Shown here piece by piece: positions 1-10,375 of a DNA stretch of 64,000 nucleotides. Source of the DNA: Pseudacidovorax sp. (GTDB lineage: Bacteria; Pseudomonadota; Gammaproteobacteria; Burkholderiales; Burkholderiaceae_C); assembly GCF_017991995.1 (NCBI RefSeq), contig NZ_JAGOPN010000004.1, positions 276,245 through 340,244 on the forward strand. The letters are read 5' to 3'. The position numbers and the translations under genes were made by a program. How positions within the stretch are numbered: the first letter of the stretch is position 1; every line of letters begins with the position of its first letter. The notes beneath the pieces are model-generated. The model saw only the letters and a program-made list of their open reading frames with translations, did not search any database and was not told the DNA's origin.

Positions 1-15
1 CAGACGGGCGGGCGT

Positions 16-1098
16 TCATGCCGCGCGCTCCAGCAGCATCGCGTCCCCGTAGCTGAAGAAACGGTAGCGCTCGCGGATGGCGTGGGCATAGAGCGCCATC
101 ACGCGCTCGTAGCCCGCCAGGGCGCTGACCAGCATCATCAGCGTGCTCTTGGGCAGGTGGAAGTTGGTGACGAGCAGGTCCACGTGTTGGAAGCGGAAGC
201 CCGGTGTGATGAAGATCTGCGTGTCGCCCTGCGCCTGCCCGCTGGCGGCCCAGGATTCGAGTGTGCGCACGGTGGTGGTGCCCACCGCCACCACGCGGCC
301 GCCGCGGGCGCGGCAGTCGGCAATCGCCTGCTGCGTGGCGGGTGGCACGTCATAGCGCTCGGCATGCATCACATGCTCGGCGATGTTCTCGGTCTTGACG
401 GGCTGGAAGGTGCCGGCGCCCACGTGCAGCGTGACGTTGGCGCGGCGCACCCCGCGCGCCTCCAGCTTCGCAAGCAGGGCCTCGTCGAAATGCAGCGCCG
501 CGGTGGGCGCGGCCACGGCGCCGGGCACGCGCGCGAAGACGGTCTGGTAGCGGCGGGCGTCCTCGGCGGCTTCGCTGACGCTTTCGTGTGCCTGCTGGCG
601 CTCGATGTAGGGCGGCAGGGGCACGTGGCCGTGGCGCTCCATCAGCGTGTAGGGGTCGGCGCCGTCGTCGCTCTCCAGCGCGAAGCGGAACAGCGGGCCG
701 CCTTCCTCGGGCCAGCGGCCCAGCAGTGTGGCGCGGAAGGCCGGCTGGCCGGGGCCGGCGTCCATGCGCAGCACGGTGCCGACAGCGGGCTTCTTGCTGA
801 CCTTCATGTGGGCCGCCACGACTTGGCCTTCGAGCACGCGTTCGATCAGCAGCTCCAGCCGGCCGCCGGTGGGCTTTTCGCCGAAGAGACGGGCCTTGAC
901 CACCTGCGTGTCGTTGAAGACGAGCAGGTCGCCGTCGCGCAGCAGCGTGGGCAGGTCGCGGAAGATGCGGTCGGCGGGTTCGGGGCCGGTGCCGTCGAGC
1001 AGGCGCGAGGCGCTGCGTTCGGGGGCGGGCTGCTGCGCGATCAGTTCGGGCGGCAGCGCGAAGTCGAAATCCGAGAGCGTGAAGTCGGTGCGGGACAT
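16..1098 (-). CDS. queA: S-adenosylmethionine:tRNA ribosyltransferase-isomerase
   Basis: QueA transfers and isomerises the ribosyl part of SAM onto 7-aminomethyl-7-deazaguanine in tRNA, making epoxyqueuosine at the wobble position (cytoplasmic). The 360-residue product is close to the usual length of about 350. The start of the protein ([14 protein letters not shown]), the internal [11 protein letters not shown] and the C-terminal [20 protein letters not shown] are typical of the family. It is divergent from recG with about 115 bp between the starts, so the promoters of both genes should lie in 1099-1214. Nothing is unusual. Confidence 0.97.
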   Translation of the reverse strand: MSRTDFTLSDFDFALPPELIAQQPAPERSASRLLDGTGPEPADRIFRDLPTLLRDGDLLVFNDTQVVKARLFGEKPTGGRLELLIERVLEGQVVAAHMKVSKKPAVGTVLRMDAGPGQPAFRATLLGRWPEEGGPLFRFALESDDGADPYTLMERHGHVPLPPYIERQQAHESVSEAAEDARRYQTVFARVPGAVAAPTAALHFDEALLAKLEARGVRRANVTLHVGAGTFQPVKTENIAEHVMHAERYDVPPATQQAIADCRARGGRVVAVGTTTVRTLESWAASGQAQGDTQIFITPGFRFQHVDLLVTNFHLPKSTLMMLVSALAGYERVMALYAHAIRERYRFFSYGDAMLLERAA

Positions 1099-1214
1099 GC
1101 TTGAGGGCCGGACGGGCCCGTTCCAAGAAAGAAGCGGAAGCCCTCCGTGCAGGCCATCGCGGGGCGGCAGCGTTCCGCACGGGGCGGAGGAGGGCGGGGA
1201 GGCAGAATTGTCCC

Positions 1215-3341
1215 ATGTCCGCGCGCCCCCTCGCTTCGCCTGCCCCTGCGCCCAGCGCCCCCCGCGCGCCCGGCAGCGGCGAAAGCCAGGTGCAGCGCGC
1301 GCTGAAAAAACTGGGTCTGGTGCGCGACATCGACTTTGCGCTCTACCTGCCGCTGCGCTACGAGGACGAGACCCGCATCGTGCAACTGGCCCATGTGCGC
1401 GACGGCGAGCATGCGCAGGTCGAGGGCACGATCGTGGACAGCGAAATCGTGTTCCGCCCCCGCCGCCAGCTCATCGTCACGCTGGACGACGGCAGCGACA
1501 CCTGCCAGCTGCGCTTCTTCAACTTCTACCCCTCGCAGCAGAAGCAACTCGCGCCCGGCAGCCGGGTGCGGGCGCGTGGCGAGGTGCGCGGCGGATTCGT
1601 GGGCCGCACCATGCTGCACCCGGTCATCAAGGCGGCCGGCACGGCGCTGCCGCTGGCGCTGACGCCCGTCTATGCCACGACTGCGGGCCTCGCTCAGCCC
1701 GTGCTCCGCCGCGCCGTGCAGGCCGGTCTGGCGCGGGCGCCGTTGGAGGAGTTGATCCCCCCCGAGTTGCTGCCCCACAACGCCTGGACGCTGCGCGCCG
1801 CGCTCGAATTCCTGCACCACCCGACGCCCGACGTGGCCCTGGCCGCGCTGGAGGACCGCAGCCATCCCGCCTGGCAGCGGCTGAAGGCGGACGAGTTGCT
1901 GGCCCAGCAGCTCTCTCAGCTGGAGGCCCGCCGCGCCCGCGAGGCCCAGCGCGCGCCCGTGCTGCGCGCGGGCACCGGCGAAGGCAGTCTGCATGCCCGC
2001 CTGCTGGCGGCGCTGCCCTTCTCGCCCACCGGCGCCCAGGCGCGCGCCGACCGCGAGATCGCCGCCGACCTGGCCCACCGCCAGCCCATGCACCGGCTGC
2101 TGCAGGGCGACGTGGGCTCGGGCAAGACGCTGGTCGCCGCATTGGCCGCGGCCCGCTGCATCGACGCCGGCTTCCAGTGCGCCCTGATGGCGCCCACCGA
2201 GATCCTGGCCTCGCAGCATTTCGGCAAGCTGGTCGGCTGGCTCGATCCGCTGCTGGCCGCCCAGGGCCGCCGCGTGGCCTGGCTGACCGGCAGCCAGAAG
2301 AAGCGCGAGCGCGACGCCATGGCGGCGGCGGTCGAAAGCGGCGAGGCCGCGCTGGTGGTGGGCACGCATGCGGTCATCTCGGAGAAGGTGCGCTTCCAGC
2401 GGCTGGCGCTGGCCATCGTGGACGAGCAGCACCGCTTCGGCGTGGCCCAGCGCCTGGCGCTGCGCGGCAAGGCTTCGGAAGGCAACGACGGCATGCAGGC
2501 GCTGGAGCCCCACCTGCTGATGATGAGCGCCACGCCCATCCCGCGCACCCTGGCCATGAGCTACTACGCCGACCTGGACGTCTCCACGCTCGACGAGCTG
2601 CCGCCGGGCCGCACGCCGGTCGTCACCAAGCTGCTGGCCGAGCACCGGCGCGACGAGGTCATCGCCCGCATCCACGGCCAGATCCAGCAGGGCCGGCAGG
2701 TCTACTGGGTCTGCCCGCTGATCGAGGAAAGCGAGGCGGTGGACCTGCGCAACGCCACCGCCACCCGCGACGAACTGGCCGACGCCCTGGGCGAGACGGT
2801 GCGCGTCGGCCTGCTGCATTCGCGCATGCCCACCGCCGAGAAGCAGGCCGTGATGGCCGACTTCAGCGCCGGCACGCTGCAGGTGCTGGTCAGCACCACG
2901 GTCATCGAGGTGGGCGTGGACGTGCCCAACGCCTCGCTGATGGTGATCGAGCATTCCGAGCGCTTCGGGCTGTCGCAGCTGCACCAGCTGCGCGGCCGCG
3001 TGGGGCGCGGCGCGGCGGCCTCGGCCTGCGTGCTGCTCTACGCGCCCGGCGACAGCGGCCGCGTGGGGCAGGCGGCCAAGGCCCGGCTCACCGCCATGGT
3101 CGAGACGGCGGACGGCTTCGAGATCGCTCGGCGCGACCTGGAGATCCGCGGCCCCGGCGAATTCCTGGGTGCGCGCCAGTCCGGCGCGCCGCTGCTGCGC
3201 TTCGCCGACCTGGGCACGGACCAGCGCCTGCTCGAATGGGCGCGCGACCTGGCGCCCCAACTGCTGGACCGCCATCCGGACCAGGCCCACCGGCATGTGG
3301 ACCGGTGGCTGGGGACGAGGGCGGAGTTCCTGAAGGCCTGA
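1215..3341 (+). CDS. recG: ATP-dependent DNA helicase RecG
   Basis: RecG is a branch-migrating helicase that remodels stalled forks and Holliday junctions. The frame is open from 1101, but the ATG at 1215 gives 708 residues, near the usual size (about 690), and the upstream codons look non-coding. An N-terminal wedge/OB region is followed by Walker A GDVGSGKT, the DEQHRFG box, [11 protein letters not shown] and the helicase C-terminal motifs [14 protein letters not shown] and QLRGRVGRG. oxyR begins about 60 bp downstream on the same strand. Confidence 0.97.
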   Translation: MSARPLASPAPAPSAPRAPGSGESQVQRALKKLGLVRDIDFALYLPLRYEDETRIVQLAHVRDGEHAQVEGTIVDSEIVFRPRRQLIVTLDDGSDTCQLRFFNFYPSQQKQLAPGSRVRARGEVRGGFVGRTMLHPVIKAAGTALPLALTPVYATTAGLAQPVLRRAVQAGLARAPLEELIPPELLPHNAWTLRAALEFLHHPTPDVALAALEDRSHPAWQRLKADELLAQQLSQLEARRAREAQRAPVLRAGTGEGSLHARLLAALPFSPTGAQARADREIAADLAHRQPMHRLLQGDVGSGKTLVAALAAARCIDAGFQCALMAPTEILASQHFGKLVGWLDPLLAAQGRRVAWLTGSQKKRERDAMAAAVESGEAALVVGTHAVISEKVRFQRLALAIVDEQHRFGVAQRLALRGKASEGNDGMQALEPHLLMMSATPIPRTLAMSYYADLDVSTLDELPPGRTPVVTKLLAEHRRDEVIARIHGQIQQGRQVYWVCPLIEESEAVDLRNATATRDELADALGETVRVGLLHSRMPTAEKQAVMADFSAGTLQVLVSTTVIEVGVDVPNASLMVIEHSERFGLSQLHQLRGRVGRGAAASACVLLYAPGDSGRVGQAAKARLTAMVETADGFEIARRDLEIRGPGEFLGARQSGAPLLRFADLGTDQRLLEWARDLAPQLLDRHPDQAHRHVDRWLGTRAEFLKA

Positions 3342-3402
3342 AGGGCTGCCTGTCGGCAGGGCTTCGCCCGCCCGGGACCGGCGCGCATAATTGACGCAAG
3401 CT

Positions 3403-4368
3403 ATGACCCTGACCGAACTCAAATACATCGTCGCGGTGGCGCGCGAGCGGCATTTCGGCAAGGCGGCCGAGGCCTGTTACGTCTCCCAGCCCACCCTGTC
3501 GGTGGCGATCAAGAAGCTGGAGGACGAACTCGAAGTCAAGCTCTTCGAGCGCAGCGCCGGCGAGGTGACGGTCACGCCGCTGGGCGAGCAGATCGTGCAG
3601 CAGGCCCAGTCGGTGCTCGACCAGGCCGCCACCATCAAGGAAATCGCCAAGCGCGGCAAGGATCCGCTGGCCGGCCCACTGAACCTGGGCGTCATCTACA
3701 CCATCGGCCCCTACCTGCTGCCCGACCTGGTGCGCCAGAACATCGCGCGCACGCCGCAGATGCCGCTGATGCTGCAGGAAAACTTCACCGCCAAGCTGCT
3801 GGAGATGCTGCGCGCCGGCGAGATCGACTGCGCCATCATGGCCGAGCCCTTTCCCGACTCCGGCCTGGCCATGGCCCAGCTCTACGACGAGCCTTTCCTG
3901 GCCGCCGTGCCGGCCCAGCACCCGCTGGCCAGCCGCGAATGGGTCAGCTCCGACGAGCTCAAGAACGAGACCATGCTGCTGCTGGGCACTGGCCACTGCT
4001 TCCGCGACCATGTGCTGGAGGTCTGCCCGGAGTTCGCCCGCTTCTCCAGCAACGCCGAGGGCATTCGCAAGAGCTTCGAAGGCTCCTCGCTGGAGACCAT
4101 CAAGCACATGGTGGCCGCAGGCATGGGCGTCACATTGGTGCCGCGCCTGTCGGTGCCGCCCGAGGCGCTCAAGCCCCGCAGCAAGGCGCGCAAGGATCTG
4201 GAGCCCATCGTTCGCTATGTGCCCGTGCGCGATGGCGAAGGCGGTGCGCCGCCCTCGCGCCGGGTGGTGCTGGCGTGGCGGCGCAGCTTCACCCGCTACG
4301 AAGCGATCGCGGCGCTGCGCAACGCGATCTATGCCTGCGAGTTGCCGGGCGTCAAACGTTTGTCCTGA
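3403..4368 (+). CDS. oxyR: LysR-type peroxide sensor OxyR
   Basis: OxyR senses hydrogen peroxide by forming a disulphide and then activates antioxidant genes. The N-terminal LysR winged HTH (MTLTELKYIVAVARERHFGK) is followed by an effector domain. The two redox cysteines are at residues 199 and 208 in GHCFRDHVLEVC, the same positions and spacing as in E. coli OxyR. The ATG at 3403 is chosen because a start at 3391 would be TTG and add MTQA. A C-terminal stretch of about 20 residues (around RDGEGGAPPSRR) looks like a lineage-specific insertion. dps and a candidate OxyR site lie directly downstream. Confidence 0.96.
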   Translation: MTLTELKYIVAVARERHFGKAAEACYVSQPTLSVAIKKLEDELEVKLFERSAGEVTVTPLGEQIVQQAQSVLDQAATIKEIAKRGKDPLAGPLNLGVIYTIGPYLLPDLVRQNIARTPQMPLMLQENFTAKLLEMLRAGEIDCAIMAEPFPDSGLAMAQLYDEPFLAAVPAQHPLASREWVSSDELKNETMLLLGTGHCFRDHVLEVCPEFARFSSNAEGIRKSFEGSSLETIKHMVAAGMGVTLVPRLSVPPEALKPRSKARKDLEPIVRYVPVRDGEGGAPPSRRVVLAWRRSFTRYEAIAALRNAIYACELPGVKRLS

Positions 4369-4384
4369 CGCGGTGCCGGCCTGC

Positions 4385-4410
4385 ATCGCGGCCGGCTATG
4401 TCTTCGATAG
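4385..4410 (+). promoter_or_regulatory. Candidate OxyR operator upstream of dps
   Basis: The sequence contains CTAT (4396-4399), a 7-nt spacer and ATAG (4407-4410), the core half-site pair of the OxyR consensus ATAG-N7-CTAT-N7-ATAG-N7-CTAT. Seven bases upstream is ATCG (4385-4388), matching three of four positions of the first element; the fourth element is not matched. It lies between oxyR and dps, about 107 bp before the dps start. Regulation is inferred from the motif and position only. Confidence 0.5.
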
Positions 4411-4517
4411 AGTGCGGGGTGTTGCCTCCGGCAGGCCCCGGCGCCTAAGGTAGAGGCCTCGCCGCCTCGCTCTCCGAGGTTCACCTCGTTCCCGACCTCC
4501 CTCCAAAGGAAACCAGC

Positions 4518-5123
4518 ATGGCCAAGATCCCCAAGTCGCCCAAGAAGGACAAGAACCCCATCGTGGCTGCTGCGCCCGCGGCATCTGCCGGTGCCGTGCC
4601 CGACAAGGGCGGTGACCGCGTGGCCCCCGAATCCGGTGGCCGCAACGCGCCCATCATCAACATCGGCATCGACCGCCAGGACCGCGCCGCCATCGCCGAA
4701 GGCCTTTCTCGCGTACTGGCCGACACGTACACGCTCTATCTCACGACCCACAACTTCCACTGGAACGTGACCGGGCCGCATTTCAACTCGCTGCATGCCA
4801 TGTTCATGGCCCAGTACACCGAGTTGTGGAACGCCACCGACGTGATCGCCGAGCGCATCCGTGCCCTGGGCCACTATGCGCCGGGCTCGTATGCCGAGTT
4901 CAGCAAGATCGCCACCGTGCCGGATGTGCCGCTGCAGCCGCCGCGTGCCATGGAGATGGTGCGCATCCTGGTCAAGGGCCACGAGACGGTGTCGCGCATC
5001 GCGCGCGAGTTCATCCCTGTGGCCGAAGAGGCGGGCGACGATCCGACCGCCGACATGCTCACGGCGCGCTGCACCGTGCACGACCAGACCGCCTGGATGC
5101 TGCGTTCGCTCCTGGAAGAGTGA
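4518..5123 (+). CDS. dps: Dps-family DNA-binding ferritin-like protein
   Basis: Dps forms a 12-subunit shell that oxidises ferrous iron with peroxide and coats DNA under oxidative or starvation stress. The 201-residue product has a Lys-rich N-terminal extension of about 45 residues ([14 protein letters not shown]) suited to DNA binding, then the ferritin helices. Ferroxidase ligands are visible by alignment to E. coli: H81 (H51), H93 (H63), D108 (D78) and E112 (E82). The residue aligned to D67 is Met97. A purine-rich SD (AAAGGA) precedes the ATG. It is coupled to ubiA by a GTGA overlap, and a candidate OxyR site is upstream. Confidence 0.92.
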   Translation: MAKIPKSPKKDKNPIVAAAPAASAGAVPDKGGDRVAPESGGRNAPIINIGIDRQDRAAIAEGLSRVLADTYTLYLTTHNFHWNVTGPHFNSLHAMFMAQYTELWNATDVIAERIRALGHYAPGSYAEFSKIATVPDVPLQPPRAMEMVRILVKGHETVSRIAREFIPVAEEAGDDPTADMLTARCTVHDQTAWMLRSLLEE

Positions 5124-6013
5124 GCGCCAGTGCCACCCAGCCGCCCGCCCGCCGCGGGCGGCTTTCTCTTTATCTGGACCTGATCCGCTGGGACCGGCCC
5201 GCGGGCTGGCTGCTGCTTCTCTGGCCGACGCTGGGCGCGCTGTGGTTCGCCGCAGACGGTTTCCCGGGCTGGCACCTCCTGGCCGTCTTCGTGCTCGGCA
5301 CGATCCTCATGCGCAGCGCCGGCTGCTGCGTCAATGACGTCGCCGACCGCGACTTCGACCGCCACGTCAAGCGCACCGCCCAACGGCCCGTCACCAGCGG
5401 CGCCGTGTCGGTCAAGGAGGCGCTGGCTCTTGGCGCTGCCCTGGCGCTGGTCGCCTTCGCCCTGGTGCTGACGACCAACGGGCCGACGGTCGCCTGGTCC
5501 TTTGGCGCGTTGGCCATCACGCTGGCCTATCCCTTCGCCAAGCGTTTCGTCTCGCTGCCGCAGGCGGTGCTCGGTGTGGCTTTCAGTGTCGGCATTCCGA
5601 TGGCCTTCAGCGCGGTGCGCGACGGCGCCGTGTCGGCGACGGCCGCCTGGCTGCTCCTGGGCAACCTGGGCTGGGTCCTGGCCTACGACACCGAGTACGC
5701 AATGGTCGACCGTGACGACGATCTGCGCATCGGCATCAAGACTTCCGCGATCACCTTCGGCCGCTTCGATGTGGCGGCGGTGATGGCTTCGTATGCGCTG
5801 TTCCTGGCGATCTGGGGCGTGCTGGGCCTGCGTGCCGGGCTGGGCGGAGCATTCGCTCTGGGGATGGCAGCGGCGCTAGGCCAGGCGTTCTGGCATTGGC
5901 GACTGATCCGCGACCGCACCCGGGACGGATGCTTCCGGGCCTTCCGCCACAACCACTGGCTGGGCTTCGCCGTCTTCGCCGGCATCGTCGCCGGCTATGC
6001 CCTTCGTCCGTGA
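5120..6013 (+). CDS. ubiA: 4-hydroxybenzoate polyprenyltransferase UbiA
   Basis: UbiA attaches the polyprenyl chain to 4-hydroxybenzoate in ubiquinone synthesis, in the inner membrane. The GTG at 5120 overlaps the dps stop (GTGA) and gives 297 residues, the usual length. The two Asp-rich Mg-diphosphate motifs are present: NDVADRDFD (residues 72-80) and the [13 protein letters not shown] region near residue 195. Many hydrophobic helices are visible. The codons upstream of 5120 belong to a shadow frame within dps, so the longer start is rejected. Confidence 0.95.
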   Translation: MSASATQPPARRGRLSLYLDLIRWDRPAGWLLLLWPTLGALWFAADGFPGWHLLAVFVLGTILMRSAGCCVNDVADRDFDRHVKRTAQRPVTSGAVSVKEALALGAALALVAFALVLTTNGPTVAWSFGALAITLAYPFAKRFVSLPQAVLGVAFSVGIPMAFSAVRDGAVSATAAWLLLGNLGWVLAYDTEYAMVDRDDDLRIGIKTSAITFGRFDVAAVMASYALFLAIWGVLGLRAGLGGAFALGMAAALGQAFWHWRLIRDRTRDGCFRAFRHNHWLGFAVFAGIVAGYALRP

Positions 6014-6053
6014 TCCCGCAACACGGGCGTAAGGACGGCGTCAAACCAAGCGC

Positions 6054-6082
6054 TTGACAGCAATCCGCCTGCAACGCACAAT
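6054..6082 (+). promoter_or_regulatory. Sigma-70-like promoter of the spc ribosomal operon
   Basis: A perfect TTGACA (6054-6059) is followed after 17 bp by CACAAT (6077-6082), four of six bases matching TATAAT. It lies in the 250-bp gap between ubiA and rplN. Transcription from here would give a leader of about 175 nt before rplN. That leader holds a near-palindrome (6223-6236, GCCGGACGTCTGGC) whose function is unknown. Confidence 0.65.
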
Positions 6083-6263
6083 AGCCGGCTTCGCCCTAAA
6101 AAGCGAACTCTTTCCGCCCAGACGGACGCGTGCAATCAGCAGAAGCGCCTTACGGCTTTTTTGTGTGCGCCGACGACGGGCCCAAGACTGACCGAACAGG
6201 TTTTTCGCGCCGGTGCATTGCCGGACGTCTGGCCTCAACGGTACAAGTTGGGAACTACTAGCA

Positions 6264-6632
6264 ATGATCCAGACTGAATCCCGGCTCGAAGTGGCCGACA
6301 ACACGGGTGCGAAGTCCGTCCTGTGCATCAAGGTGCTCGGCGGCTCCAAGCGTCGCTACGCCAGCGTCGGCGACGTCATCAAGGTGAGCGTCAAGGAAGC
6401 TGCGCCGCGTGGTCGCGTCAAGAAGGGCGAGATCTACAACGCCGTCGTGGTGCGCACCGCCAAGGGCATCCGTCGTGGCGACGGTTCGCTCGTCAAGTTC
6501 GACGGCAACGCCGCCGTCCTGCTTAATGCCAAGCTGGAGCCGATCGGCACCCGCATCTTCGGACCCGTGACGCGCGAGCTGCGTACCGAGAAGTTCATGA
6601 AGATCGTCTCGCTGGCCCCCGAAGTTCTGTAA
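6264..6632 (+). CDS. rplN: 50S ribosomal protein L14
   Basis: L14 is a 23S rRNA-binding protein of the large subunit. The ATG at 6264 gives 122 residues, exactly the family length; it begins [17 protein letters not shown] and contains [11 protein letters not shown]. Upstream in-frame codons ([10 protein letters not shown]) are leader sequence and are rejected. It is the first gene of the ribosomal run here; the usual neighbours rpsQ and rpmC are absent, with ubiA next to it instead. Confidence 0.97.
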   Translation: MIQTESRLEVADNTGAKSVLCIKVLGGSKRRYASVGDVIKVSVKEAAPRGRVKKGEIYNAVVVRTAKGIRRGDGSLVKFDGNAAVLLNAKLEPIGTRIFGPVTRELRTEKFMKIVSLAPEVL

Positions 6633-6645
6633 GAAGGACAACGCC

Positions 6646-6963
6646 ATGAACAAGATTCGCAAGGGCGACAAGATCATCGTGATCGCCGGCCGCGACAAGG
6701 GCAAGCAAGGCACTGTCAGCCTGCGCGCCGGTGAAGAACACGTGGTCGTCGAGGGCGTGAACCTCGTCAAGAAGCACGCCAAGCCGAACCCCATGAAGGG
6801 CACGACCGGCGGCATCGTCGAGAAGGCCATGCCCATCCATCAATCCAACGTGGCCATCTTCAATGCCGCGACCGGCAAGGCCGATCGCGTCGGCATCAAG
6901 CTGGTGGACGGCAAGCGCGTGCGCGTCTTCAAGTCCAGCGGCGAAGAAATCAAGGCTGCCTGA
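6646..6963 (+). CDS. rplX: 50S ribosomal protein L24
   Basis: L24 initiates large-subunit assembly. The 105-residue product has the KOW motif ([20 protein letters not shown]) and [16 protein letters not shown]. An SD (AAGGA) precedes the ATG 13 bp after rplN, and rplE follows after 8 bp. Confidence 0.97.
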   Translation: MNKIRKGDKIIVIAGRDKGKQGTVSLRAGEEHVVVEGVNLVKKHAKPNPMKGTTGGIVEKAMPIHQSNVAIFNAATGKADRVGIKLVDGKRVRVFKSSGEEIKAA

Positions 6964-6971
6964 GGTACACC

Positions 6972-7511
6972 ATGGCCCGTCTGCAACAACACTACCGCGA
7001 AAAGATCGCGAAAGAACTGACCGAGAAGTTCGGCTACAAGTCGCCGATGCAGGTCCCCCGCCTGACCAAGATCACGCTGAACATGGGCGTGAGCGAAGCC
7101 GTGGCGGACAAGAAGGTCATGGACCACGCCGTTGCCGATCTGACCAAGATCGCCGGCCAGAAGCCCGTCGTGACCAAGGCCAAGAAGGCCATCGCCGGCT
7201 TCAAGATCCGCGAAGGCCAGGCCATCGGCTGCATGGTCACCCTGCGCGGCGTGAAGATGTACGAGTTCCTGGACCGTTTCGTCACCGTGGCCCTGCCCCG
7301 CGTGCGTGACTTCCGCGGTATCTCCGGCCGGGCCTTCGACGGCCGCGGCAACTACAACATCGGCGTCAAGGAACAGATCATCTTCCCCGAGATCGAGTAC
7401 GACAAGGTGGATGCGCTGCGTGGTCTGAACATCAGCATCACGACGACCGCCAAGACCGACGAAGAAGCCAAGGCGCTGCTGCAGGGCTTCCGCTTCCCCT
7501 TCAAGAACTAA
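6972..7511 (+). CDS. rplE: 50S ribosomal protein L5
   Basis: L5 binds 5S rRNA and forms part of the central protuberance. The 179 residues include the typical [11 protein letters not shown] and [18 protein letters not shown]. In E. coli the S8 repressor binds near the start of this gene; a matching site here was not worked out. Confidence 0.97.
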   Translation: MARLQQHYREKIAKELTEKFGYKSPMQVPRLTKITLNMGVSEAVADKKVMDHAVADLTKIAGQKPVVTKAKKAIAGFKIREGQAIGCMVTLRGVKMYEFLDRFVTVALPRVRDFRGISGRAFDGRGNYNIGVKEQIIFPEIEYDKVDALRGLNISITTTAKTDEEAKALLQGFRFPFKN

Positions 7512-7521
7512 AGGTGACCCT

Positions 7522-7827
7522 GTGGCAAAAGTTGCTTTGATCCAGCGCGAACTGAAGCGCGACAAGCTGGCCGCCAAGTACGCCAAGAAGTACGATGAAC
7601 TGAAGGCGACCGCCAACGACGCGAAGAAGAGCGACGAAGAGCGTGCCGCCGCCCGCCTGGCGCTGCAGAAGCTGCCGCGCAACGCGAACCCCACCCGCCA
7701 GCGCAACCGTTGCGAAATCACTGGCCGCCCCCGTGGCACCTTCCGCCAGTTCGGTCTGGCCCGTGCCAAGGTCCGCGAACTCGCCTTCGACGGCGAGATC
7801 CCCGGCGTCACCAAGGCCAGCTGGTAA
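7522..7827 (+). CDS. rpsN: 30S ribosomal protein S14
   Basis: This is the 101-residue zinc-independent form of S14: no CxxC pairs, and it ends [25 protein letters not shown]. The start codon is GTG (7522) after AGGTGA. Sole S14 in the window, in the normal spc position between rplE and rpsH. Confidence 0.96.
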   Translation: MAKVALIQRELKRDKLAAKYAKKYDELKATANDAKKSDEERAAARLALQKLPRNANPTRQRNRCEITGRPRGTFRQFGLARAKVRELAFDGEIPGVTKASW

Positions 7828-7847
7828 GCCAGGCAGGAGCAAGAAAC

Positions 7848-8243
7848 ATGAGCATGAGTGATCCCATCGCCGACCTGCTGACGCGCATCCGCAATGCGCA
7901 GATGGTCGCGAAGCCCACCGTGTCGGTCCCGTCTTCCAAGGTGAAGATCGCGATCGCACAGGTGCTGAAGGACGAGGGCTATATCGACGGCTTCCAGGTC
8001 AAGACGGAAGACGGCAAGACGAACCTCGAGATTTCGCTGAAGTACTACGCCGGTCGTCCGGTGATCGAGCGCATCGAGCGTGTGAGCCGCCCTGGCCTGC
8101 GCGTCTATAAGGGTGCCGGCGCGATCCCCAAGGTCCAGAATGGTCTGGGCGTGGCCATCGTCACTACCCCGCAAGGCGTGATGACCGACCGCAAGGCCCG
8201 TGCAAACGGCGTCGGCGGCGAAGTGCTGTGCTACGTGGCCTAA
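7848..8243 (+). CDS. rpsH: 30S ribosomal protein S8
   Basis: S8 binds 16S rRNA and in E. coli is the translational repressor of the spc operon. The ATG at 7848 with AGGAGC upstream gives 131 residues ([18 protein letters not shown]). The C-terminal [10 protein letters not shown] is typical. A second in-frame ATG at 7854 would shorten it by two residues. Confidence 0.96.
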   Translation: MSMSDPIADLLTRIRNAQMVAKPTVSVPSSKVKIAIAQVLKDEGYIDGFQVKTEDGKTNLEISLKYYAGRPVIERIERVSRPGLRVYKGAGAIPKVQNGLGVAIVTTPQGVMTDRKARANGVGGEVLCYVA

Positions 8244-8260
8244 GACGGAGGAGCTGAACA

Positions 8261-8794
8261 ATGTCCCGAGTCGGAAAAATGCCGATCACCGTCCCCGCAG
8301 GCGTGGACGTGCAGATCAAGGGCGACCAGATCAGCGTCAAGGGCGCTGGTGGCCAACTGTCCATCCCGGCCAACGCGCTGGTGAAGGTGTCGGCCAATGA
8401 TGGCAAGCTGACCTTCGTGCCCGCCGACGAGTCGCGTGAATCGAACGCGATGAGCGGCACGGTGCGCCAGTTGGTCAACAACATGGTGCTGGGTGTGAGC
8501 AAGGGCTTCGAGAAGAAGCTGACGCTTGTGGGCGTGGGCTACAAGGCTGCTGCCCAAGGCACCAAGCTCAACTTGGCCGTGGGCTACTCGCACCCGGTCA
8601 ACATCGAGATGCCTGCCGGCATCACCGTCGCCACCCCGACCCCCACGGAAATCGTGATCAAGGGTGCCGATCGCCAACGCGTCGGCCAGGTGGCTGCCGA
8701 GATCCGCGCGGTCCGCTCTCCCGAGCCCTACAAGGGCAAGGGCATCCGCTATGCGGACGAGAAGATCGTGATCAAGGAAACGAAGAAGAAGTAA
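8261..8794 (+). CDS. rplF: 50S ribosomal protein L6
   Basis: L6 lies near the sarcin-ricin loop. The 177-residue length is standard, with [17 protein letters not shown] at the start and [16 protein letters not shown] near the end. An SD (GGAGG) lies upstream. Confidence 0.97.
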   Translation: MSRVGKMPITVPAGVDVQIKGDQISVKGAGGQLSIPANALVKVSANDGKLTFVPADESRESNAMSGTVRQLVNNMVLGVSKGFEKKLTLVGVGYKAAAQGTKLNLAVGYSHPVNIEMPAGITVATPTPTEIVIKGADRQRVGQVAAEIRAVRSPEPYKGKGIRYADEKIVIKETKKK

Positions 8795-8802
8795 GAGGCC
8801 GC

Positions 8803-9171
8803 ATGATGTTGACCAAAAAGGAACAGCGCCTGCGCCGCGCCCGCCAGACCCGCATCCGCATTGCCACGCAGGGCGTCGCGCGTCTGATGGTGAACCGCAC
8901 CAACCTGCACATCTACGCCACCGTCATCTCTGGCGACGGCGCCAAGGTGCTGGCCACGGCCTCCACGGCCGAAGCCGAAGTGCGCGCCTCGCTGGGTGGT
9001 GCTGGCAAGGGTGGCAATGCCGCCGCCGCCACCATCATTGGCAAGCGCATCGCCGAGAAGGCCAAGGCCGCCGGCGTCGAGAAGGTGGCCTTCGACCGTG
9101 CAGGCTTCGCCTACCACGGCCGTGTCAAGGCTCTCGCCGAAGCCGCCCGCGAGGCCGGCCTGCAGTTCTAA
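8803..9171 (+). CDS. rplR: 50S ribosomal protein L18
   Basis: L18 binds 5S rRNA together with L5. The product is 122 residues, with a basic N-terminus and the C-terminal [26 protein letters not shown] region. The start is ATGATG; the second ATG (8806) is equally possible and would give 121 residues. Confidence 0.96.
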   Translation: MMLTKKEQRLRRARQTRIRIATQGVARLMVNRTNLHIYATVISGDGAKVLATASTAEAEVRASLGGAGKGGNAAAATIIGKRIAEKAKAAGVEKVAFDRAGFAYHGRVKALAEAAREAGLQF

Positions 9172-9197
9172 GCGCCCGCGCAGAACAGGAATTCAAG

Positions 9198-9716
9198 ATG
9201 GCAAAGATTCAGGCAAGAACGCAGAACGAAGGTCCCGAGGACGGTCTGCGCGAGAAGATGATCGCGATCAACCGCGTCACCAAGGTGGTGAAGGGTGGTC
9301 GTATTCTGGGTTTCGCGGCACTCACCGTGGTGGGTGACGGCGACGGTCGCGTCGGCATGGGTAAGGGCAAGTCGAAGGAAGTGCCCGCCGCCGTGCAGAA
9401 GGCGATGGAAGAAGCCCGCCGCAACCTCATGAAGGTGTCGATCAAGAATGGCACCCTGCACCATGAAGTGACCGGCCACCATGGCGCCTCCACCGTGATG
9501 ATGTCCCCGGCTCCCAAGGGTACCGGCATCATCGCCGGCGGCCCGATGCGTGCCGTGTTCGAAGTCATGGGCATCACCGACGTCGTGGCCAAGAGCCATG
9601 GCTCGTCGAACCCCTACAACATGGTTCGCGCCACGCTCGACGCGCTGAAGAACTCGACCACCGCCTCGGAAGTCGCTGCCAAGCGCGGCCTGACGGTCGA
9701 AGAGATCTTCGCCTGA
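9198..9716 (+). CDS. rpsE: 30S ribosomal protein S5
   Basis: S5 helps decoding fidelity; mutations cause ram or spectinomycin phenotypes. The 172 residues hold the S5 N-terminal domain ([18 protein letters not shown]) and the [16 protein letters not shown] region. An AGGAATT stretch precedes the start. Confidence 0.97.
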   Translation: MAKIQARTQNEGPEDGLREKMIAINRVTKVVKGGRILGFAALTVVGDGDGRVGMGKGKSKEVPAAVQKAMEEARRNLMKVSIKNGTLHHEVTGHHGASTVMMSPAPKGTGIIAGGPMRAVFEVMGITDVVAKSHGSSNPYNMVRATLDALKNSTTASEVAAKRGLTVEEIFA

Positions 9717-9730
9717 GCAGGAGAGACGCA

Positions 9731-9916
9731 ATGACGACGCAACAACAGACCGTGAAGGTCCAGCTGGTTCGCAGCCCCATCGGCACGAAGCAGTCGCACC
9801 GCGCCACCGTGCGCGGCCTGGGCCTGCGCAAGCTCAACAGCGTGAGCGAGCTGCAGGACACGCCCGCCGTGCGCGGCATGATCAACAAGATCGCCTACCT
9901 GGTGAAGGTGCTCTGA
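9731..9916 (+). CDS. rpmD: 50S ribosomal protein L30
   Basis: The 61-residue L30 begins [18 protein letters not shown] and contains the conserved [15 protein letters not shown]. The upstream SD is AGGAGAG. Two bases separate its stop from rplO, suggesting translational coupling. Confidence 0.96.
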   Translation: MTTQQQTVKVQLVRSPIGTKQSHRATVRGLGLRKLNSVSELQDTPAVRGMINKIAYLVKVL

Positions 9917-9917
9917 C

Positions 9918-10349
9918 ATGGAACTCAACAGCATCAAGCCCGCAGCGGGCGCGAAGCACGCCAAGCGCCGTGTGGGCCGTGGCATCGGCTCTGGCCTTGG
10001 CAAGACCGCAGGTCGTGGCCACAAGGGCCAGAAGTCGCGTGCCGGTGGCTTCCACAAGGTCGGTTTCGAAGGCGGCCAGATGCCGCTGCAGCGCCGCCTG
10101 CCCAAGCGTGGCTTCAAGTCGGCTTCGCTGAAGTTCAACGCCGAGGTCACCCTCGCCGCGCTGGAGCAGCTGGGCCTGGCCGAAGTCGATGTCCTGGCAC
10201 TGAAGCAAGCCGGCCTGGTGGGTCAGCTGGCCAAGGTGGTGAAGGTCATCAAGGCTGGTGAACTGACGAAGGCCGTCAAGCTGACGGGTGTCGGTGCGAC
10301 CGCGGGTGCCAAGGCCGCCATCGAGGCTGCCGGCGGCTCCGTCGCCTGA
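9918..10349 (+). CDS. rplO: 50S ribosomal protein L15
   Basis: L15 is a late-assembly large-subunit protein. The 143-residue product shows the glycine/basic-rich N-terminal region ([20 protein letters not shown]) and [20 protein letters not shown]. It sits between rpmD and secY, as in most proteobacteria. Confidence 0.97.
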   Translation: MELNSIKPAAGAKHAKRRVGRGIGSGLGKTAGRGHKGQKSRAGGFHKVGFEGGQMPLQRRLPKRGFKSASLKFNAEVTLAALEQLGLAEVDVLALKQAGLVGQLAKVVKVIKAGELTKAVKLTGVGATAGAKAAIEAAGGSVA

Positions 10350-10375
10350 TCCAGACGCGAAAGCAAGGCAGCACA

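Noticed and set aside
1041-3461. Very long open frames opposite recG (806 residues) and similar ones opposite queA and the ribosomal genes
   Set aside because: They are antisense shadows typical of high-GC DNA: composition is His/Gln/Arg/Ala-rich, there is no motif or SD, and they conflict with clear genes.
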